Part shown: piece after piece, positions 21,817 through 34,512 of the stretch | How positions within the stretch are numbered: the stretch's first letter is position 1 | Layout of the letters: every line of letters begins with the position of its first letter | Made by a program: the position numbers and the translations under genes | The notes under the pieces: model-generated | What the model was told of the DNA's origin: nothing | The model's database searches: none | Seen by the model: the letters and a program-made list of their open reading frames with translations, nothing else | Assembly: GCA_907163375.1 (NCBI GenBank) | Contig: CAJQUW010011540.1 | Span: 89,680-153,679, forward strand | Direction: 5' to 3' | Source of the DNA: Prostheceraeus crozeri | Lineage: Eukaryota; Platyhelminthes; Polycladida; Euryleptidae | Length of the DNA: 64,000 bases

Positions 21817-22560
21817 ATTCATACTTTTCATGAAGTATAGCACATTTCCCAAATGTGATGATCTCTCTGATATATGCTAGCCAAGCATTGTGGGTGGAAT
21901 TGAGAAAAGTTATGTACCTGGGTATCCTTTCAGCTGTCAAATATGAATAAGCTTGAAGCAAGACTATTTGAGGCCTTCATCAGTAAGCATACATGATCAA
22001 GAATTTCTGACGGTGCTGCTAAACAAGCTATTCTCTGTGAATGAAATCGATAGGATACTCTTTCAGCTGCAGGCGTAAGTATTGTTTGAATGATCATAAT
22101 CAATAATTCACATAATTCTAAATTTCTTTAAATTCATATATTTTGTCGAGAATTTGATTCCAATGTTCAATTGATACTCAGTTGGAATTTTTTGTGACTA
22201 AATGTATATTCCACGCAGAATACCTGCAGTGTTGTTAATGCAAGAATCGAAAATAATAGATTGTATGGCTATCAGATGTCCACTTCTTATTCAATGCTTT
22301 GGCTTTTTGCAAGACCAGTGTCATGCACAAATACTCATAGTTTTTGCTGCTATCTCTAAATCAATGATGTTAGGAATGGCGTTAATGCACTTGTCTTTGT
22401 TTTTTTGTTTCTGATTGGAAATTACAATTTACGACAGCGCGCTTTCTGAACATCCTTGATGAAAATTCTGCTATCTGCTTTTTCAAACCGGTCTACGCTA
22501 GATCCCACGGATTGAGAGTTGGAAATTCCTAACACTTTCTATGTTTCATAAACATCCCTT

Positions 22561-23769
22561 GCATGATCAAGCAAACACGAATATCAAAGATTGATTACAC
22601 TTCGCAGACAGAAAATGTGGGTCAAAATGTCCTCAAGAGAGTACAATATGCATGAAAGGGTTAATGTTAGTATCTGGATGGGCAACTTTCCTAGAATGAT
22701 TCTTCAGCTGCACATCTAATGGTCTACATAATAACGGGGACTGCACGAGTGAATGAAGGAACGCTCATTCCCAATAGCATGCACTTGACTGAATACTGGC
22801 GAATTGTTTTAGCTTGATAGATGACGGTTGTGTGCACTTGGATAAAACTATAGAACGATATGCAAAAAATCCATTTCATTGCTGTGAAATGCATCAGAAT
22901 CAATTGCTATACATTCAAATGCTCTAGTCCATGCAATTTATTTGTCGAGAGAAGATTATGAACCCAATGGAGAAGATTGAATACATGTATATATGCCTAG
23001 TATCAACGGCTAACAGTACAAAATCCATATTTACCCATGTCTTGTATCTAGAATATTCTTGCTACCATCGATTCAGTAGACTTTTATGTGAATTTTATTT
23101 TATTTTTTATTCCTCTGCTAGTAGTAATGTGGTGATCGAATTGTTCCAAAAATTATTTGCAAAATTCTACTATTATTGCACCTGTTTTCATGCATTCTTT
23201 ATTACTAAAAAAGCATGATTGAAATCTAAAAAGTTGACATTCTGTGTGCTTCCACAAAGAATAGCTCATAAGCGATTTGTTGTGCTCTATGATGGTTTTG
23301 GTTGCAGCTTACTTTACAGCTGATGTAACTTCTCTAACGATATGAAAGAAGCGACATCAAGACGGTGTCAAAAATCCAACCAACTGCAAATTCAACGCAG
23401 AAGAAAATATCTATATCAAAGGGGGCAGTCTGAATCAGATGTCTCAGTAAGCCTGCTCACTTGAAAGGAACTATCGAATCGATTATTTTGCGCCCAAAAT
23501 TAAGCATTTCCAATTATTCTTCTCAGCTCATCATATCACTTTCCGCATTAGATTCACTTTTTCTCATTGTTCTTTAAAATCATGCTTCTTGCTACACGCA
23601 CTTCTTCAAAAGTATCGGCAATCGTTCTGGAATAATTCCCATTTGCGTTTGTCACAGCTTCCAACTTCTATCAAATAGTGATTCTATGTAAGTTGTCCAT
23701 CCAAATACTAGCATTAAGAAGTCTGCGAAGTGTAATCAATCTTTGATATTCGTGTTTGCTTGATCATGC
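22561..23769. mobile_element. 1.2-kb element with perfect 49-bp inverted tips
   Basis: 22561-22609 and 23721-23769 are exact inverted copies beginning GCATGATCAAGCAAACACG. Further in, TTAGTATCTGGATGGGCAAC (near 22668) is again an inverted match to sequence near 23690-23710, so the repeats are long and interrupted by a small insertion. The insertion splits the right repeat of the P-like element. The target site is itself palindromic (TGATCA), so duplication length is ambiguous (4 or 6 bp). No transposase frame; non-autonomous and young. Confidence 0.7.
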
Positions 23770-24069
23770 CATGGACAGCTAGAATACTATCACCTGTCCA
23801 TGATCATGCTAACTAACGTGCTATGATAACGATTGATGGTTGGAAATTGGATATCAATATGTCCAATATCTTGAATCACCAATGGAATATACAGGATTTG
23901 AACTTTTACCTAATTTTCTCTAAGAGTACTCAATATTCAAACTTTTAACTTTACATACGGTACAAAAATTTGTGGGTATTTTATAATTGTATGCAAATCG
24001 TCAGCTGAATCGAATGGAAATTGGTGAAGTTACAAGCACTTTTTTCAGCACTTTTTTGGGACAACCGGT

Positions 24070-25600
24070 ATGGTGCTTCCTTGTTAGCATGGCTGCCAAA
24101 GTCACTAGAAATATAATTTTAATCAACATAGTCATGTCCTAATTTGTAGGAAGCATTGTAAATGTGACGATTTTCCTTCGCTTTCCTCATTGCGACAAAA
24201 TCATTCAATTAATTATTTCAGAAAATGCGAAAATTTCGATGTATATCTTCACGACTTTGTACCGTCTCACATGTACCATAGTGGCCATTTATGTCTACCT
24301 GAAGTTAACTCAGCGCGCCGACTGCGTTCTTTTTCCTTCTGTCTCGTTTATGATCAACAATATTTCACCTTAACAGTCGCTGCTGAATATCTTTACATGT
24401 TACCTTCTTTTCTTTCTCTGTGATATTATTGCCAATAATTCGAGTGTCCTGATTTTCATTGGTACAAATGTACGCTTACTTACTTCCTTTACATTACCTG
24501 TCTACAAATTACAGTGAATTTTTTGACGCTTTTGCTTATTGAGCGCTACACCTTTGCCTAATATATTTTGATAGGCGCCAACAGCATTTGAAGTCTTTTT
24601 CCACATTCCATTTACAGATGAAACTCGATAGAATACTTTCTTCCGAAGTTAAATCATATTAATTGCAGTCATCTAATTATCTGATGCTTTGAGTCGTGTT
24701 TTTATTCATTCGTGCCAAAATCAATGCTTACCAACCTTGTTAAGCACATTAAACCAGATGGGAAATTTTAAGTTAGAAAAAGTGTTCGACAAAACTGTAA
24801 GCATCAAAGTTACCGCTAGAGCAATGAAGAGTAAGGAGATAAGCTGATTCGATATTTACGCAGTACTCGGGTTTGATACGAATCGGCGCAGTGCTGACGT
24901 TTTAAGTAACGACTGTAGAGACTTGAGACACCAATTTCATTTCAATAGAGAAGTTTTCAGGGAAATATTTCAAAAAGTCGCCAAGTACTGCTATCTCAAA
25001 CATTGCTTATTTTTGTGTATTTTTCGATTTGTCTGCAATTTAAATGACCATTGATATCAGGCTTTACACGAATTAGGATGTGCCAGATCCAAACAAAAGA
25101 TTTGGATGCAGGAGTCTCCAGAGGACGGTGAAAAGAGTCTGACATGAGGAAAGTAACACATGTAGTAACAAGAGCATTTAATGTGATAAGCCAGACACGA
25201 TAGGAGGGACAACCACACTAAACATCGATGTCAATGCTTTTTGTCATCACTTATCACCGCATTGGCAGAATTTTCAGTGGGACTCCGTAATGTGGCATCT
25301 CGAGCTTGTATAATGAAGTTCTGTCTTTCTGGCTGAGCGGTAGTACACTGATTCAGCATCATGCTGAAAGAGTATAAATTATTACATTATGTGCTAGGCT
25401 ATGCATCTGTTATGCGCAGAAAACATGTCAAGATGATATACATGTGCATGTGAAATACATGCAATTATTGTCAAATATCATTTGAACATTATGTACGGCA
25501 TCCTGATAGGCTAGCTACCATTTCACTATTCACAAAAGTACATCAAAAGTGCATGAAATCAAATGTTGGCATTGACTGTTCTTAAAAATCTTTCTAACTA
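24070..25600. other. No gene seen
   Basis: AT-rich without a supported ORF. TGGCTGAGCGG at 25330 matches a tRNA A box but has no B box downstream. Confidence 0.35.
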
Positions 25601-25608
25601 GTGTGGAC

Positions 25609-26454
25609 CATAGAATATGCATATATTAGGTAGAGTGTCAACTCAAAAAAGTATCTGTATACAGTGAAAATTTTTTTATCAAAATATTCAGTTTTTTGAG
25701 GAGATCACGCTCCTACGGTTAAAAAAATATTTGAGCAGTTTTTAAAAATCTAAAATTTTGTCAATTTATATATTACCGACATGTAGCCCTTTTATAAGTA
25801 GCATGAAATAAGTTGGATATCAAAGGAATGAATATTTGCTAATAAGCATCCTAACTAAGTGAAATTAAGCCGATTGTCAAGGGAATTTGATGAGCCGCAT
25901 TATAATGGAAGTCTTCATGAAAAAGTCGCGATATTATTGTGCTTTTTTTGGCTGAAATTTGAAGTTTTTTATTTTATTTTCATCGATATGATTTTGTGAT
26001 TCACTAAATTTATATGTTTCATTTCTTGAATATGAATAGTGATGTGAACCCTTCAATCTTTCAAAGTTAATTGACATCGTTGTCTTTGATTATGTTCTTT
26101 TGTTCTACCAGTGGTTGGTTACCTGTGATGTGATCACACTGTAGAAAAGTGAGGTTGCGCATGAAAGTAATAACAAACTATCGAATTGATTTAACAAACA
26201 TTACCTCTCCAAGGTTGTCATGACACTGAGAATCTGTAAAATATCATCATTCTTCCTGCATTGCTGTCATGATCAGTCAATTTCGTGGTGATTTCTTCAA
26301 AACCTTCAAAACTGCAAAAATTTGCATATTTCACATTTGGTAACAATGCCTAACTGTATTCACCTCGAGTTCATGTCATAAAATCGAAAGTGTATGTACA
26401 TTTTGGATTTAATAAATGCGGAGTTACCACTCTACCTAATATACTTACTCTATG
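25609..26454. mobile_element. 846-bp MITE, 8-bp target duplication GTGTGGAC
   Basis: Second copy of the family at 21162. GTGTGGAC occurs at 25601-25608 and 26455-26462. Ends read CATAGAATATGCATATATTA and, from the right, CATAGAGTAAGTATATTAGG. It is about 190 bp longer inside than the first copy. Shared interior blocks include ACAGTGAAAATTTTT and GGATTTAATAAATGCGGAG. Confidence 0.85.
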
Positions 26455-26462
26455 GTGTGGAC

Positions 26463-29161
26463 TGTCTTAAAACGTGGCAGGAAAGTCAAAAGCTTAGAAA
26501 ACTACTGAAATTCATGAAGATGCTAGTTAGTTTAATAAACATCTTATTAATTGGTATTTACGTGGATGTCAGTGACATGCAAAAATTGAAATTTTGTCTC
26601 ATAAAAAGAAAAAATATACATGTGAATGCCTGCTGGTCACCAATTTACCACAAATATCGGAGAAGCAAACTAAAAGAGTGATTACAAAATAATTTCATTT
26701 AATGCTAAGATATGCTGTGGACAAAGCAAATAGTGCTCACCTTCTGATTAAGTGATTTCAAAACTGTATTTTAATTGGTCTCTTCTGTTTCAAAGCATTT
26801 ATATCCAAGTTAAGGGCATTTTGGCGGGTAGTACCAAAAGTGAAGAATAACTTCTTAGCTTATCAAGTGATCTTTTTACATCACTAATTTCTCATGACGC
26901 AACTTTACAAAACCATCTTATTTCCCAGGAGGAAAAACGCCTTCTGAATGTGCTTATCATTGGAGTTGATCTATCAACCACAACGACAAATTTGATTAAT
27001 CGCAGAGAGATAAACTTACTATCCTGTAATTTTTTGAAAACGAACAAACTTTTCACCATTCAGAGCGTCACGGTACAACTCACTGCTGGACTGTTATTCA
27101 GCAGCCACTGATTCATTGATGCATTATTAAACAATTTCCTTTTGCAACTTTGGAATGATAATTTGTCAATATGATGCATCCGGCTAAGAAAACATCATTT
27201 TGAGACCGTCACATTCATGGACTCGACACAGGTAGGTCCATAACCTGCGGATGGCATCCTAGATAATTCGCAATACATACTTCGTAAATTGCATTATGAC
27301 AAAACATAGCATAAGTTAGGAAGTAATAAAAACGGTGCTTTAAAAATTTGCATCGTTGAAAATTTGGATGCCTGCAATAATTTTTCGGCAATGCTAATCA
27401 GCACTGTATTTTTTGCACATTCAAATAATCTTAAAATCCTTCATTTATGAAAAAAATGTCGAGTAGCTGATACTGTCAGTCAATTTCCATCAAAATGTTC
27501 TCTCGTATCTATGTTGAAGTCTTGCGGTCAATTCTATTGCATGTGAACAACCGGTCACAATTCATCACTAAGGAAGGTAAAGCATATGTCAAAATAATCT
27601 ATGAAACATCATATATCATACGGTGTATTGCATATTAAAATTGAATCACAACTTCAACGCGAAAATTGTATGCTAAAATATGTTGATTTAAGGCATTTTG
27701 TCAATATATACTCGTACATGTACATCGCTCTTCAGTTGCATGGTACTATTTAGTTATAGGCAGTAAGATGTGAACATTTAATAATCAAACTTGTGATATT
27801 GAATTCGATTCTATTTACCCATAAATCTAGGAATTTTTATATATAAATAATAGGTGCACATATTTACAATATGTAGGCCTTTTACACATTTTTTTAAATT
27901 TACATGCAGCCAATAATGAATCCAACATTGGGATATACAGTGTAGATGTATGTTGATTTAATGAGGTCAGAAGGTGTTCCGCTACCCTAAACCGCTAACA
28001 CGGTTTGGCAACCATTAAAGCTAAGACATTTTCATTTGGGAAGAAATGTTAGTTACTTTTCCTGAGAAGGTTTCTCAGCCAAATTAGCTTCATTTTGTAG
28101 CTCACGATTTACACTGTAGCTACCGACAAATGGAGTACTTTTCGCATTGATCACATCAAGCTAATTGTGAAAACCTTTTCATCAACCATTCATTCATATC
28201 ACAAAATTTTTCAGTTCGATGCGATTTCGGTACTAGTCATAAGGCAATTAGGAATGCCACATGAAGAATTCTCTCTTTGACACCTGTACTTTGACTTACA
28301 GCATATTTGACATTCAACGAAGTAAAAATGTTCTACATCTAAATTCTTCATAAAAACGATGCGTAATTTTGAAATGATAGAAACATCACTTATCAGTGGC
28401 TACATAAACCAGCCAAATTTTAAAGCCTGAACACCACTTTCAATTATTGTAGGCCATGTTCCTACAATAGATAATATCTGACACACATGCGATGATGGCT
28501 CTGTCGCAAATCATCAAACATAAGTCTGGAAATTCAAAACTTCTCATTTGATTTTGAGAGAGCAAGTTGTGATTATGTCGATCTGTGTACGAATTTTTGT
28601 TCAGTAATGACAGCAATAACAAGAAATTGAACGATTTCTGTGTCCCCAACAGAAACCTTGCATCGCCGCCCATGAACTCTACACTTCTACTAATCACAAT
28701 CGCTTCTGTCTCAGGTAGCGAGTCCTCACAACTGGTAGACGGCTTGTTGATTTCCTGCATGTCGAAGTGGGTACAATGAAGCAAGAAGCGATCCTGCAAA
28801 CACCAATCTGTGACATTTCATCGATTTCCTCTAAATGAACCTAAGACATCAAATTTGGATCAAACTTTGATCGCACTAACTTTATTCCGACGACATATGC
28901 ACTTTTCTTTTCACTTCAATGATGATGATTATAAAATTGAATCAGCCGATTTGCACATTCTCTGCGTGGACATGCTATGACTACCTTCGGCATGTGAATT
29001 GTGATTCTTATAATCGTGAACGATAGGATGCAAATTTGCTTTCTTTGATCATAACTGCAATTCAATGTATTCTACTTTTAAGAATCTTCTTCAAGATGAA
29101 AGTGATTTAATTTATTCAAATGCATTTATGCATTTCATTTATGGCACAGCAGTTCTTTTGT
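26463..29161. other. No convincing gene; scattered repeat pieces
   Basis: A segment near 27660-27840 resembles 42895-43060 (shared AAAATATGTTGATTTAAGGC and TTTTGTCAATA), so both are copies of an unnamed interspersed repeat. The 119-codon minus frame at 28440-28799 has no recognisable motif. Confidence 0.4.
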
Positions 29162-29702
29162 GGAAGTGCTAGTCCTATTCAACTCATTAAATGAGTACTA
29201 AAATGAGTACGAATTAAGTATTGATGCTTTCGAACCCAAAGAGTTCTAAAATAAGTACTAATATTTTCGAACTCAAAGAATACTAGATTTTAGGACTCAT
29301 TTCTTGGTCGTAGTTAGTACTAGGATTAAGTTTTCTTTCTAGTACTCATTTGAGACTACATGAATAGCACCGTACAGTATAACAATTCCGAACTTTAATT
29401 TTCACAATGGTTTTCATTAGCTATTATTCATTATAAGCAAGTAGTAAATAGATTGATTGCTTTTGATGGAAAGAGCATGAAAAACCATTAAGAAATAGAC
29501 TTTTGTATGAGAATTGCCAATGGCATGAGCAAATTTAGATATATACAGTGCACTATTTTTTATAAAGTCTCAAATGAGTGCTTGACAGAGCACTGAATCT
29601 GAGTACGAACTGCGGCTAAGAAATGAGTCCAAAATTTTAGTACTCTTTGAGCGTGAAAATATCGGTACTCATTTAGTGAGTTGCGTAGGACAAGCACCTC
29701 CG
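29162..29702. mobile_element. MITE with long AGTACTCATT-rich inverted ends
   Basis: Left end GGAAGTGCTAGTCCTATTC and right end (reverse complement) GGAGGTGCTTGTCCTACGC continue as inverted matches for about 140-200 bp, ending near CATTTGAGACTAC (about 29365) and GTCTCAAATGAGTGC (from 29567). The arms are dense in AGTACTCATT/AATGAGTACT. No target duplication is obvious, and no ORF. Confidence 0.6.
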
Positions 29703-29849
29703 CTAAATCCCAAAATACCATACGGCATATCACACCTGCTATATCCCATGTGCACATCTAAGAACTGCTTAGGCAACTAAACATAAATGTATTTCGATCA
29801 ATAAAACATTCACTGGACTCAAGACGCAGTTGGTGAAGTGAGTAAACGC

Positions 29850-29990
29850 TGGCAAGACTGAAAGCCCAGTCAGAGATGATGGAAAACATTTGCAGAGCTC
29901 AAAGCACTGTCGTAGAGGATGGTAGACGTTTGTAGAACTCAAAGCACTGTCGGAGAGAATGGCAAGCACTCTGAAATTAGGAGCAAAGCA
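29850..29990 (+). repeat. Short tandem repeat, ~40-bp unit
   Basis: AAAGCACTGTCGTAGAG-like units recur near 29862, 29901 and 29941, each with a GATGG-A-ACGTTTG-like continuation; diverged and at least three copies. Confidence 0.5.
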
Positions 29991-30641
29991 CATCGAACAA
30001 GCCAACACGAACAGTGACAATAGAGACGGCGCTGTGACGTGTGATAAGCGATGTTATGGCAATGTAATCACGCACCCCGATCAATACATCGCTATTGTCC
30101 TACGCTTGTATGTCCTTCCCTTTTAGTGAGTCATTGCTATATTGATGTTTCATCATTGTAGTACTTAGTACGCTTTATAGTGCTTGTGTGAAACTAAGTT
30201 CGATCATTTTAGTACTCTTTTCATTCAGTACTCAGATTGGAACTTAAATTGAACTTTATGATTTACATTGCATACTAGAGCAGCTTGGATTCGCACATTA
30301 AATTAGTTATGTTTAGTCATCAGCTCAGGAATAATGCGTAGACTGTAACTAGCTATTTTGGAGGAGAGACGCCACCAACTGTTTATATTTCATATTAACA
30401 ATGCTCAAAGAATTGTGTATGCAAAAAATCTTTGTCATGTGTTGAGCCCTGGTGGGACATTTTTCAATTATAATCACCAAAGTCTTCTTCCTTCGAAACA
30501 ATGCGCCCGATCTTCTATGGATATCAGCGCAAATTTTCAAAATAAAAAGAATACAAAAATGCATTAATGGCACAATTAAAAATGCCCATTTTTTCTGAAT
30601 GTGAATTATCCCACCGATTTTCATTAATGGACTCGTATACT

Positions 30642-30913
30642 AATAGCAGCACACCCTCCATGATCGTGTCAAGAGTAAGTAAAGCTTTCAGCGCGCATTA
30701 TTCGCGTCATAATGCTCGCTGAAAGCTTTACTTGCTCTTGACACGATCATGGAGGGTGTGCTTCGCTGATCTTGGGGATCTTCATGCCGCGTCAGCATTT
30801 CGAAGACTGGGTTCGATTCCCAGCCGGTAAGCCACTTTTCATGGTGGTGCCAAGAGCAAGGTGCATTGAAATATTATTTCAACCTCGTGAAAGCCGGAGG
30901 CATTAAATCATTA
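30642..30913 (+). mobile_element. SINE-like insertion with palindromic 5' part
   Basis: The insertion is flanked by an exact 12-bp direct repeat, GACTCGTATACT (30630-30641 and 30914-30925), the sign of target-primed retroposition. A good Pol III B box, GGTTCGATTCC, is at 30810-30820; the A box (near 30767) is poor. The 5' portion, 30645-30766, is a near-perfect palindrome. A tRNA-like region then a tail of about 90 bp complete it. Non-coding. Confidence 0.65.
30645..30766. repeat. ~120-nt near-perfect palindrome
   Basis: CACACCCTCCATGATCGTGT (from 30650) is mirrored by its complement ending at 30760, and the match runs inward through AAGCTTTCAGCG to GCATTAT/ATAATGC around a 7-nt loop. As RNA it would form one long hairpin. 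Confidence 0.85.
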
Positions 30914-30925
30914 GACTCGTATACT

Positions 30926-33148
30926 CTTTAGTTGGTGTAGTGAACGCTTATTACACGTGTAATCAAATCATTCCATTTAGTTTAAAGGTATCATGGACTA
31001 GTAATTGTAGAGCCTCATATAGCCGATTCTCTTCCTTAAATTGATTGAATCTTATGATATTCTTATTCTATAGTATATGTGCGAAAACGCATTTCATTGA
31101 GAGATATTTTTACACGCTTTTAGTATGACACTGGTTTTTTCAAAAGTCCCAATCCACCACAACGATTGGTTGCATGCATTTTGTATTGCACCAACTGTTT
31201 TACTTAAGTTAGTATTGGTTTCAGACTTTTTCCCATCGTGTACATGTATTTAAGCACAGATTTTTAGCAAGAAATTCTTATGTGCTCAGAAAATTCAGTC
31301 TTAGACAGATGGTCATAGAAGATTTTTGAATTGTCGAAGAATTTAGCAATTGACCCTATGCTCATGAAACTTTCCCGTAGTCGGAAATTGCTCATAAAAG
31401 CAATGGGGATAAAGCAATGGGGATGTCTCATGAATTACAGTGAATAAAACTCTTTTAATTACCTAATTCATATTTGTTATTGAGGCATCTAGTTCCTGAC
31501 CATTATCTTTACTTGATGATTTTAAAATAGGCCTACCACTAAGCTGCTGTTGGCGGGCATGAAATGAATTACTACCTTAATTAACAATTAATTTCAAATA
31601 TTATCACTAGATAATGTAGGATTTTTTCCATCATGATTTTTTATTAAACCCGTCTGGCATACAGTTAGAGAAATGCTTACTCTTCAACAAACGGACATCA
31701 TCAGCAAGTGTTAAACTGCCACCAGCAAACTGAATGTGCTTTGATCGGATAGTCTTTTAAATAAAATTATCTGTGATTACGTCTAATGCTGTGGCTATTT
31801 AGACACTGGTTGACAGAATAATCCGCTTAACTTGTTCGGGATTTGTCACCAAATCGACAGATGGAAATTGCTCTCGCTTTATCCCTTAAACATAAACAGA
31901 GCAGCGTAATACTATCTTCCGATACCATTTCATGAAAGAAATACATAACTGTTGATATTGAAAGTGCATCGATATGTTTATACAAACATTTGCATGGAAC
32001 TTCGTTCTGATTGTGCTAGATAAAATTCAAGGTGGAAATTGAAATTTTGGCGCATCCGTAATGCTTGACATTTCATCAAACTTTTATGTTTGCTTATTGA
32101 AATCCAGAACAAATATCATGTATCTCAATATGTATGTCCATCTCAAGTATAAAGTCTCGGTTTTGAAATCGAGCTTTCTCAGGTATCAATTATCTTCTCT
32201 TTGCAAAAATTATCTGTTGCAAACTTGTTGTTTATGTAAATAAATGTGAATGTTCGCCTCGTTCATCGACTTCCAAGCAGCATTTTTTGAACTTTTACGG
32301 ATGTGTTCTGCAACAGCTTGCAATTGCCATTCACAATATGAAATAGGCCTGTGCTTTATGAGATAAAGCACAATTCCCACTTTATACAAGAACAGTATCA
32401 TTATTAGTCGCAGATGCTTTAAATGGTATTCACATTGAATAATGTTTTCAGATTATTAAACTGTAAAAGCCTTTAGCGACACCCATTATTATATCGCAGT
32501 TTTAAACTACTTCTGCAACGTGTGATATAGCTAAATTAGTGACATAATATTTTTCTTTGTATTTTTCGTATTTTTCTTTGTAATTATGTTAATCCTAAAA
32601 TGTATTTTCAAGAGTAAAGTTAATCAGACAACTGATTGCGATTCTACAAATAAAATCTTCTAAAATCAGGTAAAATCAACGGCGTCTGCAATACATGCAA
32701 CTGACCCTGCCCTTAACAATATGGATAATTTGATTTTGATATTTTTGCATTGTTTCTTTTCTCCATTCATTAAACTTCTAAATTTATTTTCTGAGCATGA
32801 AACGATTTCACTTGATAAATAGCCACAAAAATAATTCCCAAACTTCCTAACAATGACAGAGATCAAAGGCCTTCATAAAATTCTCTTTTAGTTCAAACAT
32901 GAACAGTTCTTTGTAAAACTCTCGACGGAAATTGCTAGAGAAAATTGCAAACAAGTGATTCCAAACCCAAGTTCGTGAAAGCTGTTATTTCCTTTCGTAA
33001 ATTGTTTCAGGTGTATTTACATGCTTACCGTAAATGACAATAATTTTCATCAACTCGGTCGAAATACTGGTTGTGAATTGAAGACAGGATAGCATGACAA
33101 GAAAAGTTGTTGGAGAATTGCGTTTGCAATTAAGTTCTAATTGAGTCC
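30926..33148. other. No gene seen
   Basis: AT-rich. A TAGGCCTA lies at 31528. No supported ORF or RNA gene. Confidence 0.35.
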
Positions 33149-33253
33149 TTTTTTCCTGCAGGTTTTGCGAAAATTCTCCAATTGTTGGTAAAAGATGTTG
33201 TCAACATTTTTTACCAGCAATTGGAGAATTTTCGCAAAGCCTACAGGAAAAAA
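33149..33253. repeat. 105-nt perfect-type hairpin
   Basis: TTTTTTCCTGCAGG..TTTGCGAAAATTCTCC is mirrored by GGAGAATTTTCGCAAA..CCTACAGGAAAAAA, and the inner bases (ATGTTG/TCAACAT) also pair, so almost the whole length folds. It may be a tiny foldback MITE; the flanks have no clear duplication. Confidence 0.75.
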
Positions 33254-33785
33254 TGATGCACCCAATTGCAAATACAACATGTAGCATATTTGCTGCAATT
33301 GAGACTTGTAACCACAGAATTTGATTGTTTAATCGTATCACTTTGCTAGAAGTGCAAACTGATTCAAACAGATGGCACATGCAGGAACTTAATAAGTGGG
33401 CAAAAAGAAATTCTTAATACCTTACAGAGATAGGAAAAATAGTCGTGCGTCGCTTGCAGATTTCTCTGAATTCTTTCAAAATGCTCCGATCGCCACGATT
33501 CCTTCAGATTCGAAGAATTCAGATCATTGCGCAAAAGTTTTCTCGATAATGTTGGGTCCTCCGATCATTTTAAAAAAAGTTAGCAGGCGCATGAAAAAAC
33601 GTTCACAAACTTCTCTGCAGAACTTGACATCGTCTGTGTCTCTTTGCTGTGTGATCCGGTTGATAACAGTCACTGAAACTTTGTACAATTTGGCGTGTTT
33701 AATGTTGAACTGGCTGCTCATTGTTCGATTGCTATGGTATTTAGTCAGGAGATTGTGCCATTCCATTAACGCTACATGTCCCAAT
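33254..33785. other. Spacer with open frames of unknown value
   Basis: Overlapping frames on both strands (plus 33396-33788; minus 33524-33784) have no recognised motif. Confidence 0.3.
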
Positions 33786-34512
33786 TAGTCCGGCAGCCAG
33801 AACGAGTTTCTGCAGGGAACGAGGCCGAAAGTGAGACTTTCACAGAATGATGTGCACCCTATGCCTACTACGAATTGGCACGTCTGCCGAGTTCTATTGA
33901 GTTCCTCTTCTTGTCAGACAGGATCAAAGAAAAACACATGTAAATCCAATGGGACGCAGATTGCAGTTTTTGACTAAAATGAAATTTTGTATGTTTTCTC
34001 TGATTAAACGAAAAGTACCAAGTCTAGAGTCATGATTTTTGACATGGAATGTATTCAGGTCATTTCCTATGATGTGCAGATGCTTTTATCATGCATTATA
34101 TCGCCGATGTATGCGAGAATCAGGTTGAATGTGGATAAAGTAGCTCAAAATGTTTGTGTTTGCCGACATTTAGAGGCTCGCCAAATATAAATGTGTTTAG
34201 CTTTAGAGACAGGGGTGCATGAACATGAAAGGAAATGACCTGAATACATTCCATGTCAAAAATCATGACTCTAGACTTGGTACTTTTCGTTTAATCAGAG
34301 AAAACATAGAAAATTTCATTTTAACCAAAAACTGCAATCTGCGTCCCATTGGATTTACATGTGTTTTTCTTTGATCCTGTCTGACAGGAAGAGGAACTCA
34401 CTAGAACTCGACAGACGTGCCGATTCGTAGTAGGCATAGGGTGTACATTATTCTGTGAAAGTCTCACTTTCGGCCTCGTTCCCTGCAGAAACTCGTTCTG
34501 GCTGCCGGACTA
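33786..34512. mobile_element. 727-bp MITE with ~286-bp inverted repeats
   Basis: Both tips read TAGTCCGGCAGCCAGAACGA. The arms (33786-34072 and 34229-34512) are close inverted copies. AAT flanks both sides, giving a 3-bp duplication; alternatively the element starts at GTCC with a TA duplication as in Tc1/mariner. The 155-bp middle has no ORF. Arms differ at only a few places, so it is fairly young. Confidence 0.85.

Larger units (their letters stand above)
19781..24069 (-). mobile_element. P-like DNA transposon with ~330-bp inverted repeats, interrupted twice
   Basis: The left inverted repeat is 19781-20118. The right one is split into 22491-22560 and 23770-24069 by a nested 1.2-kb element. 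Both tips read ACCRGTTGTCCCAAAAAAGT. Removing the nested insertions (21162-21816 and 22561-23769) leaves about 2.4 kb, right for a P-superfamily transposon. The interior carries P/THAP9-type transposase remnants on the minus strand. A clean 8-bp target duplication could not be found, so the outermost base is uncertain. The copy is old: the repeats differ at many positions and the coding region is broken. Confidence 0.6.

Noticed and set aside
25326-25400. tRNA-like A box TGGCTGAGCGG
   Set aside because: No B box at a suitable distance.
28440-28799. 119-codon minus-strand ORF
   Set aside because: No recognised motif, no clear splice sites or promoter, AT-rich codon use like the flanks.
33396-33788. 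130-codon plus-strand ORF and its antisense partner
   Set aside because: Both strands open, no motif; cannot choose either.
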